Assembly: GCF_000701365.1 (NCBI RefSeq)
Contig: NZ_JNIK01000013.1
Coordinates: 310,001-374,000, forward strand
Source: Blastococcus sp. URHD0036
GTDB taxonomy: Bacteria; Actinomycetota; Actinomycetes; Mycobacteriales; Geodermatophilaceae
DNA length: 64,000 nt
Direction of reading: 5' to 3'
Below the pieces are notes generated by a model, which saw only the letters and a list, made by a program, of their open reading frames with translations, ran no database searches and was not told where the DNA came from. Positions 42,405-51,286 of this stretch are shown in pieces. Numbering within the stretch: the first letter of the stretch is position 1; each line of letters opens with the position of its first letter. The position numbers were made by a program, and so were the translations under genes.

Positions 42405-43001
42405 TCAGGGGGTGCCGGCGCGGGTGCCCGCGGGGACGACGGCGGCGGTCGGGGCACCGACGGTGAGGGTGCGCACCACCGGCGGCACGACCTCGCTGCG
42501 CTCGGCGGGGACCCGCGAGTCGGCGACCGGATCGGCCGGGCCGCCGGCGTGCTCGTCGGGACCGGGGAGGCTCAGGGCCAGCGCGGTGACGCCGATGCCG
42601 AGACCGGCGAGCGTGCCGGCCAGCCCCCGGCGCAGCCAGCGTGCGGACCCGGGCCGGGCCGCGGGCACGGGATGCGGCTCCAGCGAGACCGACCAGGCGC
42701 CGCTGCCGTCGCGGAGGGTGAGGTGGCCGGAGTCGGCGCTCAGCGCCCCGGGGCCACCGGCCCCGGGCACCTCCGCGGTGAACGGGATGTCGCGCAGCCG
42801 GCTGAGCAGGTCGCCGGGGATCGCCACGTCGGTGGCCCGGTGCAGGGCCTCCTTGGCCTCCCGCTGGGCCTCCACGGCCATGCGGCAGGACACGCAGCCG
42901 GTCAGGTGCCGGGCCGCGCGGGTGGCGGGACCGCTGGCCAGCTCGCCGTCGACGAGGGCGGCGATGGCTTCTTGCGCGAGGTGGCTCTCGGGGAGGCTCA
43001 T
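42405..43001 (-). CDS. rseA: RseA-like anti-sigma factor with zinc-finger HC2 domain
   Basis: A 198-residue protein. The N-terminal ZAS domain contains [10 protein letters not shown], the HxxxCxxC zinc motif near residue 32. It is followed by a linker and a hydrophobic segment ([20 protein letters not shown], about 127-147) suggesting membrane insertion or a short anchor, then an Ala/Val-rich tail. It should hold the sigma factor encoded just upstream. The ATG overlaps the sigE stop (ATGA), matching the expected tight coupling. Confidence 0.87.
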   Translation of the reverse strand: MSLPESHLAQEAIAALVDGELASGPATRAARHLTGCVSCRMAVEAQREAKEALHRATDVAIPGDLLSRLRDIPFTAEVPGAGGPGALSADSGHLTLRDGSGAWSVSLEPHPVPAARPGSARWLRRGLAGTLAGLGIGVTALALSLPGPDEHAGGPADPVADSRVPAERSEVVPPVVRTLTVGAPTAAVVPAGTRAGTP

Positions 43002-43684
43002 GCCCCGCCCTCCTCCGCCGGGACCGCCTCGGGGCGCCGCGGCGCGAGGTGGGCCAGCGCCGCGCGGAGCTGGACCCGGCCGCGGTGGATGCGGCTGCGG
43101 ACCGTGCCGAGCTTGATGCCCAGGGTGGCCGCGATCTCCTCGTAGGTCAGACCCTCGATGTCGCAGAGGACGACGGCCACGCGGAACTCCGGCGCGAGGG
43201 CGTCGAGCGCGGCCTGCACCTGCGGGTCGAGGTGGGTGTCGGCGTAGACCTGCTCGGGGCTGGGCGAGGTACCGGGCAGCCGCTCGGTGTCCTCGGGCAG
43301 CGCGTCGAAGCGGATCCGCTGCCGGCGCCGGACCATGTCGAGGAACAGGTTGGTCGTGATCCGGTGCAGCCAGCCCTCGAAGGTGCCGGGCGAGAAGTCG
43401 GCCAGCGAGCGGAACACCCGGACGAAGGTCTCCTGGGTGAGGTCCTCGGCGTCCTGCGGGTTGCCCGACAGGCGGTAGGCCAGCCGGTACACGCGGGCGG
43501 AGTGGTCGCGGACGACCTGCTCCCACGTGGGCGCGACCCAGGCCGCACCGGCGGGCTGCTCCTCCGGAACGGAGGCGGTGGGCTCGGGCACGCCCCCAGG
43601 ATCGCAGACGGGGCCCGCGGTTCCCGGTCCGGACGCGGCGGGACTGGCTCCGACGGGTGTACTCGCGGCTCGGGCAGGTCGCAC
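42998..43684 (-). CDS. sigE: Extracytoplasmic-function sigma factor SigE
   Basis: A 228-residue sigma-70 family protein: region 2 ([60 protein letters not shown]) and region 4 ([37 protein letters not shown]). Sequence and neighbours match mycobacterial SigE (envelope stress). The start at GTG 43684 is supported by a perfect GGAGGTGAT ribosome site; a later GTG at 43591 would give a shorter form without residues that are weakly conserved. Confidence 0.9.
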   Translation of the reverse strand: MRPARAASTPVGASPAASGPGTAGPVCDPGGVPEPTASVPEEQPAGAAWVAPTWEQVVRDHSARVYRLAYRLSGNPQDAEDLTQETFVRVFRSLADFSPGTFEGWLHRITTNLFLDMVRRRQRIRFDALPEDTERLPGTSPSPEQVYADTHLDPQVQAALDALAPEFRVAVVLCDIEGLTYEEIAATLGIKLGTVRSRIHRGRVQLRAALAHLAPRRPEAVPAEEGGA

Positions 43685-43693
43685 ATCACCTCC

Positions 43694-43718
43694 AACGGAC
43701 CCCGCGGGTGGGTGTTCC
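43694..43718 (-). promoter_or_regulatory. ECF-type promoter of sigE
   Basis: On the minus strand GGAAC (43718-43714), a 16-base spacer and CGTT (43697-43694) match the consensus recognised by SigE-type ECF factors, which suggests autoregulation. The -10 abuts the GGAGGTGAT ribosome site, so transcripts from it would start close to the first GTG. Confidence 0.6.
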
Positions 43719-43720
43719 CG

Positions 43721-43738
43721 TTCACAGGCACTTCACAG
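43721..43738. promoter_or_regulatory. Tandem repeat upstream of the sigE promoter
   Basis: TTCACAG occurs twice, at 43721-43727 and 43732-43738, an 11-base spacing typical of OmpR-family regulator sites. In mycobacteria the OmpR-type regulator MprA controls sigE, so this could be an equivalent site; the regulator is not in this window. Confidence 0.4.
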
Positions 43739-43787
43739 CCTGCGCCGCGCGCGGGGACGCCGCCGGCCGCCACTACCCTCGCTCCTG

Positions 43788-44465
43788 ATGAGCGCCCAGG
43801 GACGGCCGCCGTACGGCAACGAGGGCGGAGAGCCGAACGGGGACCCGGGACGGGCCTACGCCGACCGGTTCGCCGCCGAGACACCGGCCCTGACCGCGGC
43901 GCGTGCCCGGGCCGAGCAGTTCCCCGGGCCGGTGCCGATCAGCCCCGCGGTCGGCGCCACCCTCGCCGTCCTCGCCTCCGGGGCCGGCGCCCGCGCCGTC
44001 GTCTCGGTGGGCAGCGGCGGCGGCATCAGCGGCCTGTGGCTGCTGGAGGGCATGCGCCGCGACGGCGTGCTCACCTGCCTGGACACCGACGCCGAGCAGC
44101 AGCGCGCCGCGCGCCGGGCGTTCACCGACGCGGGGCACCCCCAGGGCCGCACCCGGATGATCTTCGGGTCCCCGGCGGAGGTCCTCCCCCGGCTGTCCCC
44201 GGGCGCGTACGACCTGGTGGTCTGCGCGACCGCGCCGACCGACTACAGCGCGGAGCTGCCGGGGCTGGTCGAGCTGCTGCGCCCCGGTGGGCTGCTGGTC
44301 TGCCACGGCCTGCTCGAGGGAGGTCGCATCGCCGACCGGTCCGTGCGCGACCCGGCCACGGTGGCCTGGCGGGACGTCGCCCGCCGGGTGCGCGAGGACG
44401 ACCGGCTCACCTCCGCCGTCCTGCCGATCGGCGCGGGCCTCCTGGTGGCCAGCACCGCCCGCTGA
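43788..44465 (+). CDS. SAM-dependent O-methyltransferase
   Basis: A 225-residue class I methyltransferase of the O-methyltransferase 3 (catechol-type) family. RAVVSVGSGGGISGLWLLEGM is the SAM-binding glycine loop; VLTCLDTDAEQQRAARRAF carries the acidic ribose contact; LPGLVELLRPGGLLVCHGL is motif post-III. The substrate is unknown. It is divergent from sigE with 103 bases between, an arrangement I recall from mycobacteria (Rv1220c-sigE). Confidence 0.85.
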   Translation: MSAQGRPPYGNEGGEPNGDPGRAYADRFAAETPALTAARARAEQFPGPVPISPAVGATLAVLASGAGARAVVSVGSGGGISGLWLLEGMRRDGVLTCLDTDAEQQRAARRAFTDAGHPQGRTRMIFGSPAEVLPRLSPGAYDLVVCATAPTDYSAELPGLVELLRPGGLLVCHGLLEGGRIADRSVRDPATVAWRDVARRVREDDRLTSAVLPIGAGLLVASTAR

Positions 44466-44478
44466 ACCCGGACGGCGG

Positions 44479-45348
44479 TCACTCCGGCGGGGACGTGCGT
44501 TCCCGCGCCAGCCGCACCAGACCGGCGACCGGCGGCGCGAGGTGCTCTTCGCGGTGCACCACCCCGATGGACAAGCGCATCGGCGGGTCGAGCCCCATGA
44601 CCCGGGCGCCCAGCGCAGCGGCCTCGGCACCCTGGGCCCGGTACCAGAGGCAGCCGCCGAACCCGGCGAGCACCGCGGGGATCCACGACGAGCGCTCGTC
44701 GCTCTCGAAGCCCACCCGGAGCTCCACCCCCGCCCCGGCGACCATCGCCTCGATCCCCCGGCGGCGGTCCCCCCGGGTGGGGACGATGAGCGGGAGGGCG
44801 GCGACCGAGGCCATCGGGACCGGGTCGGGCAGGTCGGCTCCGGGTGGCGCGATGAGCACGACCTCCCGGGTCTCGAACGGGAGCTCGACGAGGTCCCCGG
44901 ACACGGGCAGGTCGCAGACCCCGGCGTCGGCCCGCCCGTCGGCCACCGCCTCGCCGACCGCCTCGGCGCTCGGGCAGTGCAGCAGCCGGACCGGGAAGTG
45001 CGGGTACCGCTGCCGGAACTCCCCGAGCAGACCCGAGCCGAGGTCGGCCTGGATCGTCGGGGTCGCCGCGACGGTCACGGTCGTCTGCCGGGCGACCCGG
45101 CCGGCCAGGCCCTCGATCAGCGCGACCTCGCCGAGCGCCCGGCGGGCCGCGGCGACCACCGCCCGGCCCTCGTCGGTGATCGCCACCCGCCGCCCGTCCC
45201 GCCGGAAGAGCGACAGGCCCAGCTCGCGCTCGAGCGCGCGGACGGCGCGGCTCAGGGCCGGCTGCGCGACGTGGCAGGCGGCCGCGGCACCGGTCATGGT
45301 TCCGGCGTCCGCCGTCGCCACGACATAGCGCAGCTGCTGGAGGTTCAT
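44479..45348 (-). CDS. LysR family transcriptional regulator
   Basis: A 289-residue LTTR. Residues 1-60 form the winged helix-turn-helix: MNLQQLRYVVATADAGTMTGAAAACHVAQPALSRAVRALERELGLSLFRR. The remainder is the periplasmic-binding-like effector domain (VTVAATPTIQADLGSGLLGEF). It is divergent from the SurE-like lipoprotein gene, and a 23-bp dyad lies in the shared spacer, so it probably controls that gene and itself. Confidence 0.9.
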   Translation of the reverse strand: MNLQQLRYVVATADAGTMTGAAAACHVAQPALSRAVRALERELGLSLFRRDGRRVAITDEGRAVVAAARRALGEVALIEGLAGRVARQTTVTVAATPTIQADLGSGLLGEFRQRYPHFPVRLLHCPSAEAVGEAVADGRADAGVCDLPVSGDLVELPFETREVVLIAPPGADLPDPVPMASVAALPLIVPTRGDRRRGIEAMVAGAGVELRVGFESDERSSWIPAVLAGFGGCLWYRAQGAEAAALGARVMGLDPPMRLSIGVVHREEHLAPPVAGLVRLARERTSPPE

Positions 45349-45366
45349 GCGCGCAGCCTAGGAACG

Positions 45367-45389
45367 ACCCATGCCCTGGGGGCATGGGT
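45367..45389. promoter_or_regulatory. LysR-type operator dyad
   Basis: ACCCATGCCC and its complement GGGCATGGGT (10-bp arms, 3-base spacer) lie 18 bases upstream of the lysR start and 79 bases before the SurE-like gene, the usual position for an LTTR autoregulatory site. Confidence 0.6.
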
Positions 45390-45468
45390 TCGACCGCGCG
45401 GGTCTTGGACCTCATCCGACGTGACCCGGAACACTCCAGCGGCCCATCCCAGATCCCGGAGGACCCCT

Positions 45469-46302
45469 GTGCGCCGTTCCCTCGACATCCGCGCGGCCGC
45501 CGCCGCGCTCGCCCTCGCCTCGCTGCTGGCCGCCTGCGGGAGCGACGACGACGGCGGCGACGACGCCCCGGCCGCCGCGGCGACCGAGACCAGCGAGGCG
45601 CCTGCGGAGCCGCTGCGCATCCTGTACTCCAACGACGACGGGATCACCAACCCGGCGATCGACGTGCTCCTCGGACGGCTCTCGGCGCTGCCCGACGTCG
45701 AGGTCACGCTCGTCGCACCGGCGGACCAGCGCAGCGGCAGCTCCGACACCCGCAGCGAGGGCGTGGTCACCTACCAGGAGGGGGCCACCCCCGCCGGCGT
45801 CAGCGGCACGGCCGTCAACGGGTTCCCGGCCGACACCGTGGTGGTGGGTCTCGACGAGCTGGACCTCGATCCCCACCTCGTCGTCTCCGGGATCAACCCC
45901 GGACAGAACATCGGGCCGTTCGCCGCCCTCTCGGGCACCGTCGGCGTGGGCCGGACGGCCATCCGCCGCGGGGTGCCCGCCCTCGCGGTGAGCGCGAACC
46001 TGCAGCTGGACCAGGAGCAGTTCGAGTTCGCCGCGGAGCTCGCCCTCGACTGGATCGAGGAGAACCGCGACGCCCTGCTGGCCGGCACCGCCCAGGCGGA
46101 CACGGTGACGAGCATCAACGTCCCCGCCTGCCCGGTGTCGTCCATGGGCGAGCTGCAGGAGACCGTGCTGGCCGAGTCGTTCCCCGAGGGCGCCGACCCG
46201 TTCGCCTCGACATGCGACCAGTCGAACCCCGACCCGGTCACCGACTACGACGCGCTGGCCGCCGGCTACCCGTCGATCGAGCAGGTCCCGGCCGACCTCT
46301 AG
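45469..46302 (+). CDS. SurE-like 5'/3'-nucleotidase as a lipoprotein
   Basis: A 277-residue protein with an N-terminal signal and lipobox (ASLLAAC, Cys23), unusual for SurE, which is normally cytoplasmic. The SurE fold is complete: LRILYSNDDGITNPAI (metal Asp pair, 56-57), a Ser in PADQRSGSSDTRS, and VVSGINPGQNIG with the metal Asn. GTAVNGFPADTVVVGLD is also typical. It would remove phosphate from nucleotides outside the membrane. The GTG has GGAGG about 8 bases upstream; the LysR gene is divergent. Confidence 0.85.
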   Translation: MRRSLDIRAAAAALALASLLAACGSDDDGGDDAPAAAATETSEAPAEPLRILYSNDDGITNPAIDVLLGRLSALPDVEVTLVAPADQRSGSSDTRSEGVVTYQEGATPAGVSGTAVNGFPADTVVVGLDELDLDPHLVVSGINPGQNIGPFAALSGTVGVGRTAIRRGVPALAVSANLQLDQEQFEFAAELALDWIEENRDALLAGTAQADTVTSINVPACPVSSMGELQETVLAESFPEGADPFASTCDQSNPDPVTDYDALAAGYPSIEQVPADL

Positions 46303-46802
46303 GCCGCGTCGAAGAGGTGCTCGGCCAGCGGCTCCCACGGTCCGCCGAGGTACCGCCACAGGCCCAGCCCCCGGGCGGGCACCGTCTCCGGCACGAACCC
46401 GGCGGCGAGCTCGGCGTGCAGCGCCGAGCTCGTCGCGGGGTCGACCTTGTTCTGCACCGTGACGTGCGGGGCGTGCTTCTGCCGGTCCTGCGGGGTCAGC
46501 CACGGCGCCCAGCGGTCGGCGAGGCCGGCCCGCAGCTGCGCCAGCTCGGGCGAGGCGAGCGTGTAGGCGACCCCGCGGCCGAGGGAGCGCACCCCGGTGA
46601 CCGCCACGCCGAAGGCCGGCCGCCCCGCGGCTGCGGCGAGGTCGGCGTCCACCCGCGCCCGCTCGGCCCCCGGCAGGGCGTGGAACAGCGTCACGTGCGC
46701 GGCCAGGTGGTTGCGCTCCGGCGGGAAGTGCGTGGCCCGCAGCCGGTCGAACCGCTGCTGCGCCTCGGCGCCCAGCAGCAGCGTGACGACGAGCGGCTCC
46801 AC
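46299..46802 (-). CDS. 2'-5' RNA ligase family (LigT-like) protein
   Basis: A 167-residue two-lobed protein of the 2H phosphoesterase superfamily with two HxT motifs: AAHVTLFHAL (about residue 37) and APHVTVQNKV (about residue 112). It likely hydrolyses or ligates 2',3'-cyclic or 2'-5' nucleotide links. The GTG start overlaps the glgC stop by one base (TAGTG). Its TAG stop overlaps the convergent SurE-like gene's TAG in the palindrome CTAG. Confidence 0.83.
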   Translation of the reverse strand: MEPLVVTLLLGAEAQQRFDRLRATHFPPERNHLAAHVTLFHALPGAERARVDADLAAAAGRPAFGVAVTGVRSLGRGVAYTLASPELAQLRAGLADRWAPWLTPQDRQKHAPHVTVQNKVDPATSSALHAELAAGFVPETVPARGLGLWRYLGGPWEPLAEHLFDAA

Positions 46803-48022
46803 TAGAGGAGCGCCCGCGCTCCCTTGCCGAGCACGGTCACGCCGCCCTCGCTGACGTGGTAGCGCCCGCGGTCGGCCGCGAGGTCGACCCCGATCCGCGC
46901 CCACGGCGGGACGACGACGTTCTTGTCGAGGATGGCCCGGCGGACGTAGGCGCCCTCACCGATCTGCACGCCGTCCATCAGGACGCTGTCCTCGACCCGG
47001 GCACCGCGGTCGATGCGCACGCCCGGGGAGACCACCGAGTGGTGCACCGAGCCGCCGCCGATGATCGCCCCGGCGCTGACCATCGACTCCTCGGCCCGCC
47101 CGCCGAGCACGAACTTCGCCGGCGGCAGCTGCGGCGGCAGGGTCCAGATGGGCCAGCGGTCGTTGTAGAGGTTGAACACCGGCGTCACCGACACCAGGTC
47201 CATGTGCGCGTCGAAGTAGCTGTCGATGGTCCCGACGTCGCGCCAGTAGCCGTGGTCACGCTCGCTGGCGCCCGGGACGACGTTGGTGGAGAAGTCGTAG
47301 ACCCACGCCTCGCCGGCCTCGGCGAGCATCGGCATGATCGAGCCGCCCATGTCGTGCACGGAGTGCGGGTCCTCCGCGTCGGTCCGCAGCGCTTCGAGCA
47401 GGGCGTCGGTGCTGAACACGTAGTTCCCCATGGAGGCGAAGCTCTCCTCCGGGGAGTCCGGCAGCCCGGGCGGGTCCGCGGGCTTCTCCAGGAACTGCCG
47501 CACCCGGCCGTCGGCGCCGGCGTCGATGATCCCGAATCCGCTCGCCTCGCTCCGCGGCACGCGGAGGCCGGCGATCGTGACCGCGGCACCGGTCTGCAGG
47601 TGCTGGTCGATCATCTGCTGCGGGTCCATGCGGTACACGTGGTCGGCACCGAAGACCACGACGATGTCGGGCCGGGCGTCGTAGATCAGGTTCAGGCTCT
47701 GGAAGATCGCGTCGGCGCTGCCCATGTACCAGCGCGGGCCCAGCCGCTGCTGCGCCGGCACCGGCGTCACGTAGTTGCCCAGCAGCTGCGACATCCGCCA
47801 GGTGGTCGTGATGTGCCGGTCGAGGCTGTGGCTCTTGTACTGGGTGAGCACCGCGATCTGCCGGATCTCGCCGTTGACGAGGTTGGAGAGCACGAAGTCG
47901 ATCAGCCGGTAGTTGCCCCCGAAGGGCACCGCGGGCTTGGCCCGGTCCTGGGTCAGGGGCGCCAGACGCTTGCCCTCACCACCGGCAAGGACGATGCCGA
48001 GCACCCGGGGACCGCCACGCAT
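46802..48022 (-). CDS. glgC: Glucose-1-phosphate adenylyltransferase GlgC
   Basis: A 406-residue ADP-glucose pyrophosphorylase. The catalytic domain opens with [52 protein letters not shown] and the later [12 protein letters not shown] are conserved; the C-terminal 110 residues are a left-handed beta helix ([35 protein letters not shown]). It makes ADP-glucose for glycogen and for maltose-1-phosphate synthesis. It is divergent from glgA with 119 bases between. Confidence 0.95.
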   Translation of the reverse strand: MRGGPRVLGIVLAGGEGKRLAPLTQDRAKPAVPFGGNYRLIDFVLSNLVNGEIRQIAVLTQYKSHSLDRHITTTWRMSQLLGNYVTPVPAQQRLGPRWYMGSADAIFQSLNLIYDARPDIVVVFGADHVYRMDPQQMIDQHLQTGAAVTIAGLRVPRSEASGFGIIDAGADGRVRQFLEKPADPPGLPDSPEESFASMGNYVFSTDALLEALRTDAEDPHSVHDMGGSIMPMLAEAGEAWVYDFSTNVVPGASERDHGYWRDVGTIDSYFDAHMDLVSVTPVFNLYNDRWPIWTLPPQLPPAKFVLGGRAEESMVSAGAIIGGGSVHHSVVSPGVRIDRGARVEDSVLMDGVQIGEGAYVRRAILDKNVVVPPWARIGVDLAADRGRYHVSEGGVTVLGKGARALL

Positions 48023-48049
48023 GCGGTCAACGTATCCGCCTCCGCGCGC

Positions 48050-48077
48050 CGGTAACCCCTCAGCAGCGCCGTTACCG
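48050..48077. promoter_or_regulatory. Inverted repeat in the glgC-glgA spacer
   Basis: CGGTAAC (48050-48056) and GTTACCG (48071-48077) are separated by 14 bases near the middle of the divergent spacer. It may be an operator controlling both glycogen genes. Confidence 0.35.
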
Positions 48078-48141
48078 CTCCCACGGGTGACGGAGTGCCC
48101 GCCGCCGGGCCGGGGGACGAGGCCCCTCCTAGGCTGTCGGG

Positions 48142-49314
48142 GTGCGCATCGGCATCGTGACCAGGGAGTGGCCGCCGGACGTCTACGGCGGCGCCGGCGT
48201 GCACGTGGAGCACCTCGTGGCGGCGCTGCGCTCCCTCCCGGCCGGGCCCGAGATCGACGTGCACGCCTTCGGCGCGCAGCGGGCGGACGCCGCCGGGTAC
48301 GCCGTCCCGGCGGGGCTCACCGCGGCCAACGGCGCGCTGCAGGCGCTGGGCACCGACGTCGAGATCGCCGCCGCCCTCGGCGGCACCGACCTGGTGCACA
48401 CCCACACCTGGTACGCCAACGGCGCGGGGCTGCTCGCCGGCCTGGTGCACGGGGTCCCCCACGTGGTGACCGCCCACTCGCTGGAGCCCCGCCGGCCGTG
48501 GAAGGCCGAGCAGCTCGGCGGGGGCTACCGGCTCTCCTCCTGGGTCGAGCGGACCGCCTACCTGTCGGCCGACGCGGTGATCGCGGTCAGCGCCGGCATG
48601 CGCGACGACGTGCTGGCCGTCTACCCCGAGCTGGACCCGGCGCGGGTGCACGTCGTCCACAACGGCGTCGACGCCGAGGCCTACCGCCCCGTGCCGGCGC
48701 CCGACGTCGTCCGCTCCCTGGGCGTGGACCCCGACCGGCCGTACGCCCTGTTCGTCGGCCGGATCACGCGGCAGAAGGGGCTGACCCACCTGCTGGCCGC
48801 CGCCGACCTGCTGCCTCCCGAGGCCGGGCTGGTGCTGTGCGCCGGCGCCCCCGACACCCCGGCCGAGCGCCAGCAGGTCGCCGAGGCCGTCGCCGCGCTG
48901 CAGGCCCGCCGGAGCGGCGTCGTCTGGATCGAGTCGATGGTGCCCCGTGAGCAGCTGGTGCCGCTGATCACCGGCGCGACCGTGTTCGTCTGCCCGTCGG
49001 TCTACGAGCCGCTCGGCATCGTCAACCTCGAGGCGGCCGCGTGCGGTACCGCCGTCGTGGCCAGCGCGGTCGGCGGCATCCCGGAGGTCGTCGACTCAGG
49101 CCGGACCGGGCTGCTGGTCCCCTACGACGCCGCCGATCCCGCGAGCTTCGAGGCCGGGCTGGCCGCGGGCATCGCCGAGCTCCTCGCCGACCCCCGTCGC
49201 GCGGCGGCCATGGGCGCCGCCGGGCGCGAGCGGGTGCTGTCGGAGTTCGGCTGGCCCGCGGTCGCCCAGCAGACGGTCGGCGTCTACTCCGCGGTCCTGG
49301 ACGGGCGGCGCTGA
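48142..49314 (+). CDS. glgA: Actinobacterial-type glycogen synthase GlgA / maltose-1-phosphate synthase (GT4)
   Basis: A 390-residue GT4 enzyme, [26 protein letters not shown] at the start, [12 protein letters not shown] and [16 protein letters not shown] in the second half, and the donor Glu pair EPLGIVNLE. In mycobacteria the orthologous enzyme was shown to be GlgM, making maltose-1-phosphate from ADP-glucose; the length and context fit the same role here. The GTG start lies 7 bases after the only purine run. The following gene may start inside its stop codon. Confidence 0.92.
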   Translation: MRIGIVTREWPPDVYGGAGVHVEHLVAALRSLPAGPEIDVHAFGAQRADAAGYAVPAGLTAANGALQALGTDVEIAAALGGTDLVHTHTWYANGAGLLAGLVHGVPHVVTAHSLEPRRPWKAEQLGGGYRLSSWVERTAYLSADAVIAVSAGMRDDVLAVYPELDPARVHVVHNGVDAEAYRPVPAPDVVRSLGVDPDRPYALFVGRITRQKGLTHLLAAADLLPPEAGLVLCAGAPDTPAERQQVAEAVAALQARRSGVVWIESMVPREQLVPLITGATVFVCPSVYEPLGIVNLEAAACGTAVVASAVGGIPEVVDSGRTGLLVPYDAADPASFEAGLAAGIAELLADPRRAAAMGAAGRERVLSEFGWPAVAQQTVGVYSAVLDGRR

Positions 49315-50420
49315 GCGCCCCGGCGCCGCTGCCCCTCCCCGGTGCGGACGCGCTGCCCGACGTCGTCGTCGGCCTGGTCGCCGCACCCGGCCCCGCCACC
49401 GAGCTGGCGCTCCGGCTGGCGCCGGAGCTGGCCGCCGAGCTGACCACGCAGCACCCGGAGGTCCGCTGGGACGTCCGCACCGTCGAGGACGGGCTCGTGC
49501 AGCCCCCGGCCGACGGCGACGAGATCGTCGCCGCCACCCGCACCCGGCTGCTCGCCGAGGACTGGGACCTCGCCGTGGCGCTGACCGACGTGCCGCTGGA
49601 GGTCTCCCGCCGGCCGGTGGTCGGTACGGCCAGCCCGGTGCACGGGGTCGCGCTCCTCTCCCTGCCCGCGCTGGGTGCGGTCGGCCGGCACCGCCGGGCG
49701 CTGCAGACCGCCGTCGGCCTGGTCCGGAACCTGCTGGGCACCGGGGACGACGAGATCGACGCCGACGACCGCGCGGCGCTGGGCCGGCGGCTGCGGCAGC
49801 TGGCAGCCGATGACGACGACGCCGACGGCATCCGGTTCACCGCGCGGGTGCTCGGCGGCAACGTCCGGCTGCTCGCCGGGATGGTCCGGGCCAACCAGCC
49901 CTGGCGGCTGGCGATCCGGCTCTCCCGCGCGCTGACGGCCGCCGTGGCCGCCGGCGTCTTCGCGCTGATCACCAGCGACGTGTGGCGCCTGGCCGACGCC
50001 TTCGGCTGGGTGCGGCTGACCACGGTCGCGCTCGGCTCGGTCGTGGCCGTCGTCGTCACGCTGATCGTGGGGGCGCAGATGTGGGAGCGGCCGCGCGGAC
50101 GGCGGGTGCGCAAGCAGGTGGTGCTGTTCAACGTGGCGACCGCCGCGACGGTCGTCCTCGGTGTGCTGTCGCTGTACGCCGTCCTGTTCGTGCTCGCGCT
50201 GGCCGGCGGGCTGCTGCTGGTGGTGCAGCCGCTGTTCGCCGAGGGCCTCGGGCACCCGGCCCACCTGTCGGACTACCTGGAGCTGGCGTGGCTCACCTGC
50301 TCGCTGGCCACGGTGGGCGGAGCGCTCGGCGCCGGCCTCGAGTCCGACGACGACGTCCGCGAGGCGGCATACACCCATCGGGCGGCGAGCACCACGGACC
50401 GAGGACCCGGTTGGTCCTGA
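49311..50420 (+). CDS. Conserved-type membrane protein with cytosolic N-domain, probably starting at CTG
   Basis: About 369 residues. The N-terminal 195 residues are soluble (DVVVGLVAAPGPATELALRLAPELAAEL, later VVGTASPVHGVALLSLPALGAV), then a segment RLAIRLSRALTAAVAAGVFALI and four more hydrophobic segments to about residue 345. No function is known. The frame opens with no ATG, GTG or TTG near the glgA stop; the first suitable codon is CTG 49311, which overlaps the glgA stop as CTGA, like the other overlaps in this region. Codon content supports coding to 49311. The start remains uncertain. Confidence 0.7.
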   Translation: MSAPAPLPLPGADALPDVVVGLVAAPGPATELALRLAPELAAELTTQHPEVRWDVRTVEDGLVQPPADGDEIVAATRTRLLAEDWDLAVALTDVPLEVSRRPVVGTASPVHGVALLSLPALGAVGRHRRALQTAVGLVRNLLGTGDDEIDADDRAALGRRLRQLAADDDDADGIRFTARVLGGNVRLLAGMVRANQPWRLAIRLSRALTAAVAAGVFALITSDVWRLADAFGWVRLTTVALGSVVAVVVTLIVGAQMWERPRGRRVRKQVVLFNVATAATVVLGVLSLYAVLFVLALAGGLLLVVQPLFAEGLGHPAHLSDYLELAWLTCSLATVGGALGAGLESDDDVREAAYTHRAASTTDRGPGWS

Positions 50421-50442
50421 CCAGGCCGGGAACCCCTCGGGG

Positions 50443-51186
50443 ATGGGAACCATCGCGGAGCGGTTCGGCTCGGCGCTCGACCGGGCAGCCGACGCCGGCC
50501 TGACCGGACCCGAGCTGCTGCCCGTCCGCCTGATGCGCGCCTGCGCGGAGACACTGCCGGTCGACGGGGCGGGGCTGAGCGTCGAGGACGGGTCGGGCCG
50601 CCGGCTGCCCCTGGGCGCCAGCTCCGACGACGCCGCGACCGCCGAGCGGCTGCAGTTCACCGTCGGCACCGGCCCCTGCCTGGCCGCCCACACCCACGGC
50701 GAGCCGGTGTTCGCGATGACCGACGACCTCCGCCGGCGCTGGCTGCCCTTCGCCGAGCTGCTGCTCGCCCGCACGCCCTACCGCGGCGTCGTCGCGCTGC
50801 CGCTGCCGCTCTCGCTGGCCGGCAACGTCGCGATCGACCTCTTCCTCGTCGACGAGACCGACGTCGGGCGGGTGCCGGTGTTCGAGGCCATGTCCGTCGG
50901 TGCGCTCGTCACCTCGGCCCTCAGCGAGGCGGCGATCTGGTCGGACTGGGAGCCGGCGTCGGGCCCGCACTGGCTGCGCACCCCGGCCGCGCGGCGCCGC
51001 GCCGTCGTGTGGGAGGCGCTGGGACAGCTCAGCGTCGCCCACCGTACGGACACGCGGGGGGCGCTGGACCTGCTGCGGGCCGCCGCGTACGCCGCCGGCC
51101 GCTCGGTGGACGACGTGGCCGCCGACGTGCTGTCCGGCCGGGTCGAGGCCACGGCGCTCGAGCTGCCGGAGGAGACCGGTACCTGA
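50443..51186 (+). CDS. GAF domain protein with ANTAR-like C-terminus
   Basis: A 247-residue protein. Residues about 20-150 are a GAF domain (LTGPELLPVRLMRACAETLPVDGAGLSVEDG, FTVGTGPCLAAHTHGEPVF, VVALPLPLSLAGNVAIDLFL). The C-terminal ALGQLSVAHRTDTRGALDLLRAAAYAAGRSVDDVAADVL matches the three-helix ANTAR pattern (GQLS...EALDLLR..A...VAA.V). ANTAR domains bind RNA to prevent early transcription termination. It precedes a PP2C gene by 100 bases, possibly one pathway. Confidence 0.8.
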   Translation: MGTIAERFGSALDRAADAGLTGPELLPVRLMRACAETLPVDGAGLSVEDGSGRRLPLGASSDDAATAERLQFTVGTGPCLAAHTHGEPVFAMTDDLRRRWLPFAELLLARTPYRGVVALPLPLSLAGNVAIDLFLVDETDVGRVPVFEAMSVGALVTSALSEAAIWSDWEPASGPHWLRTPAARRRAVVWEALGQLSVAHRTDTRGALDLLRAAAYAAGRSVDDVAADVLSGRVEATALELPEETGT

Positions 51187-51286
51187 CCTCCCCGACACGT
51201 CGATTTGTCGACACGGAGTGACCGGGCTCCTACCGCGGGTGTGCGACCCTGGAGGAACAGCACAGGGCAACCCCGGGGGAGGGACC

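Noticed and set aside
49041-49310. A GTG at 49041 as the start of the membrane protein after glgA
   Set aside because: It would overlap glgA by about 270 bases with Arg-rich, non-native sequence.
51195-51222. GTCGA-TTT-GTCGAC inverted repeat before the PP2C gene
   Set aside because: Arms of five or six bases in a GC-rich spacer are too short to support a terminator or operator.
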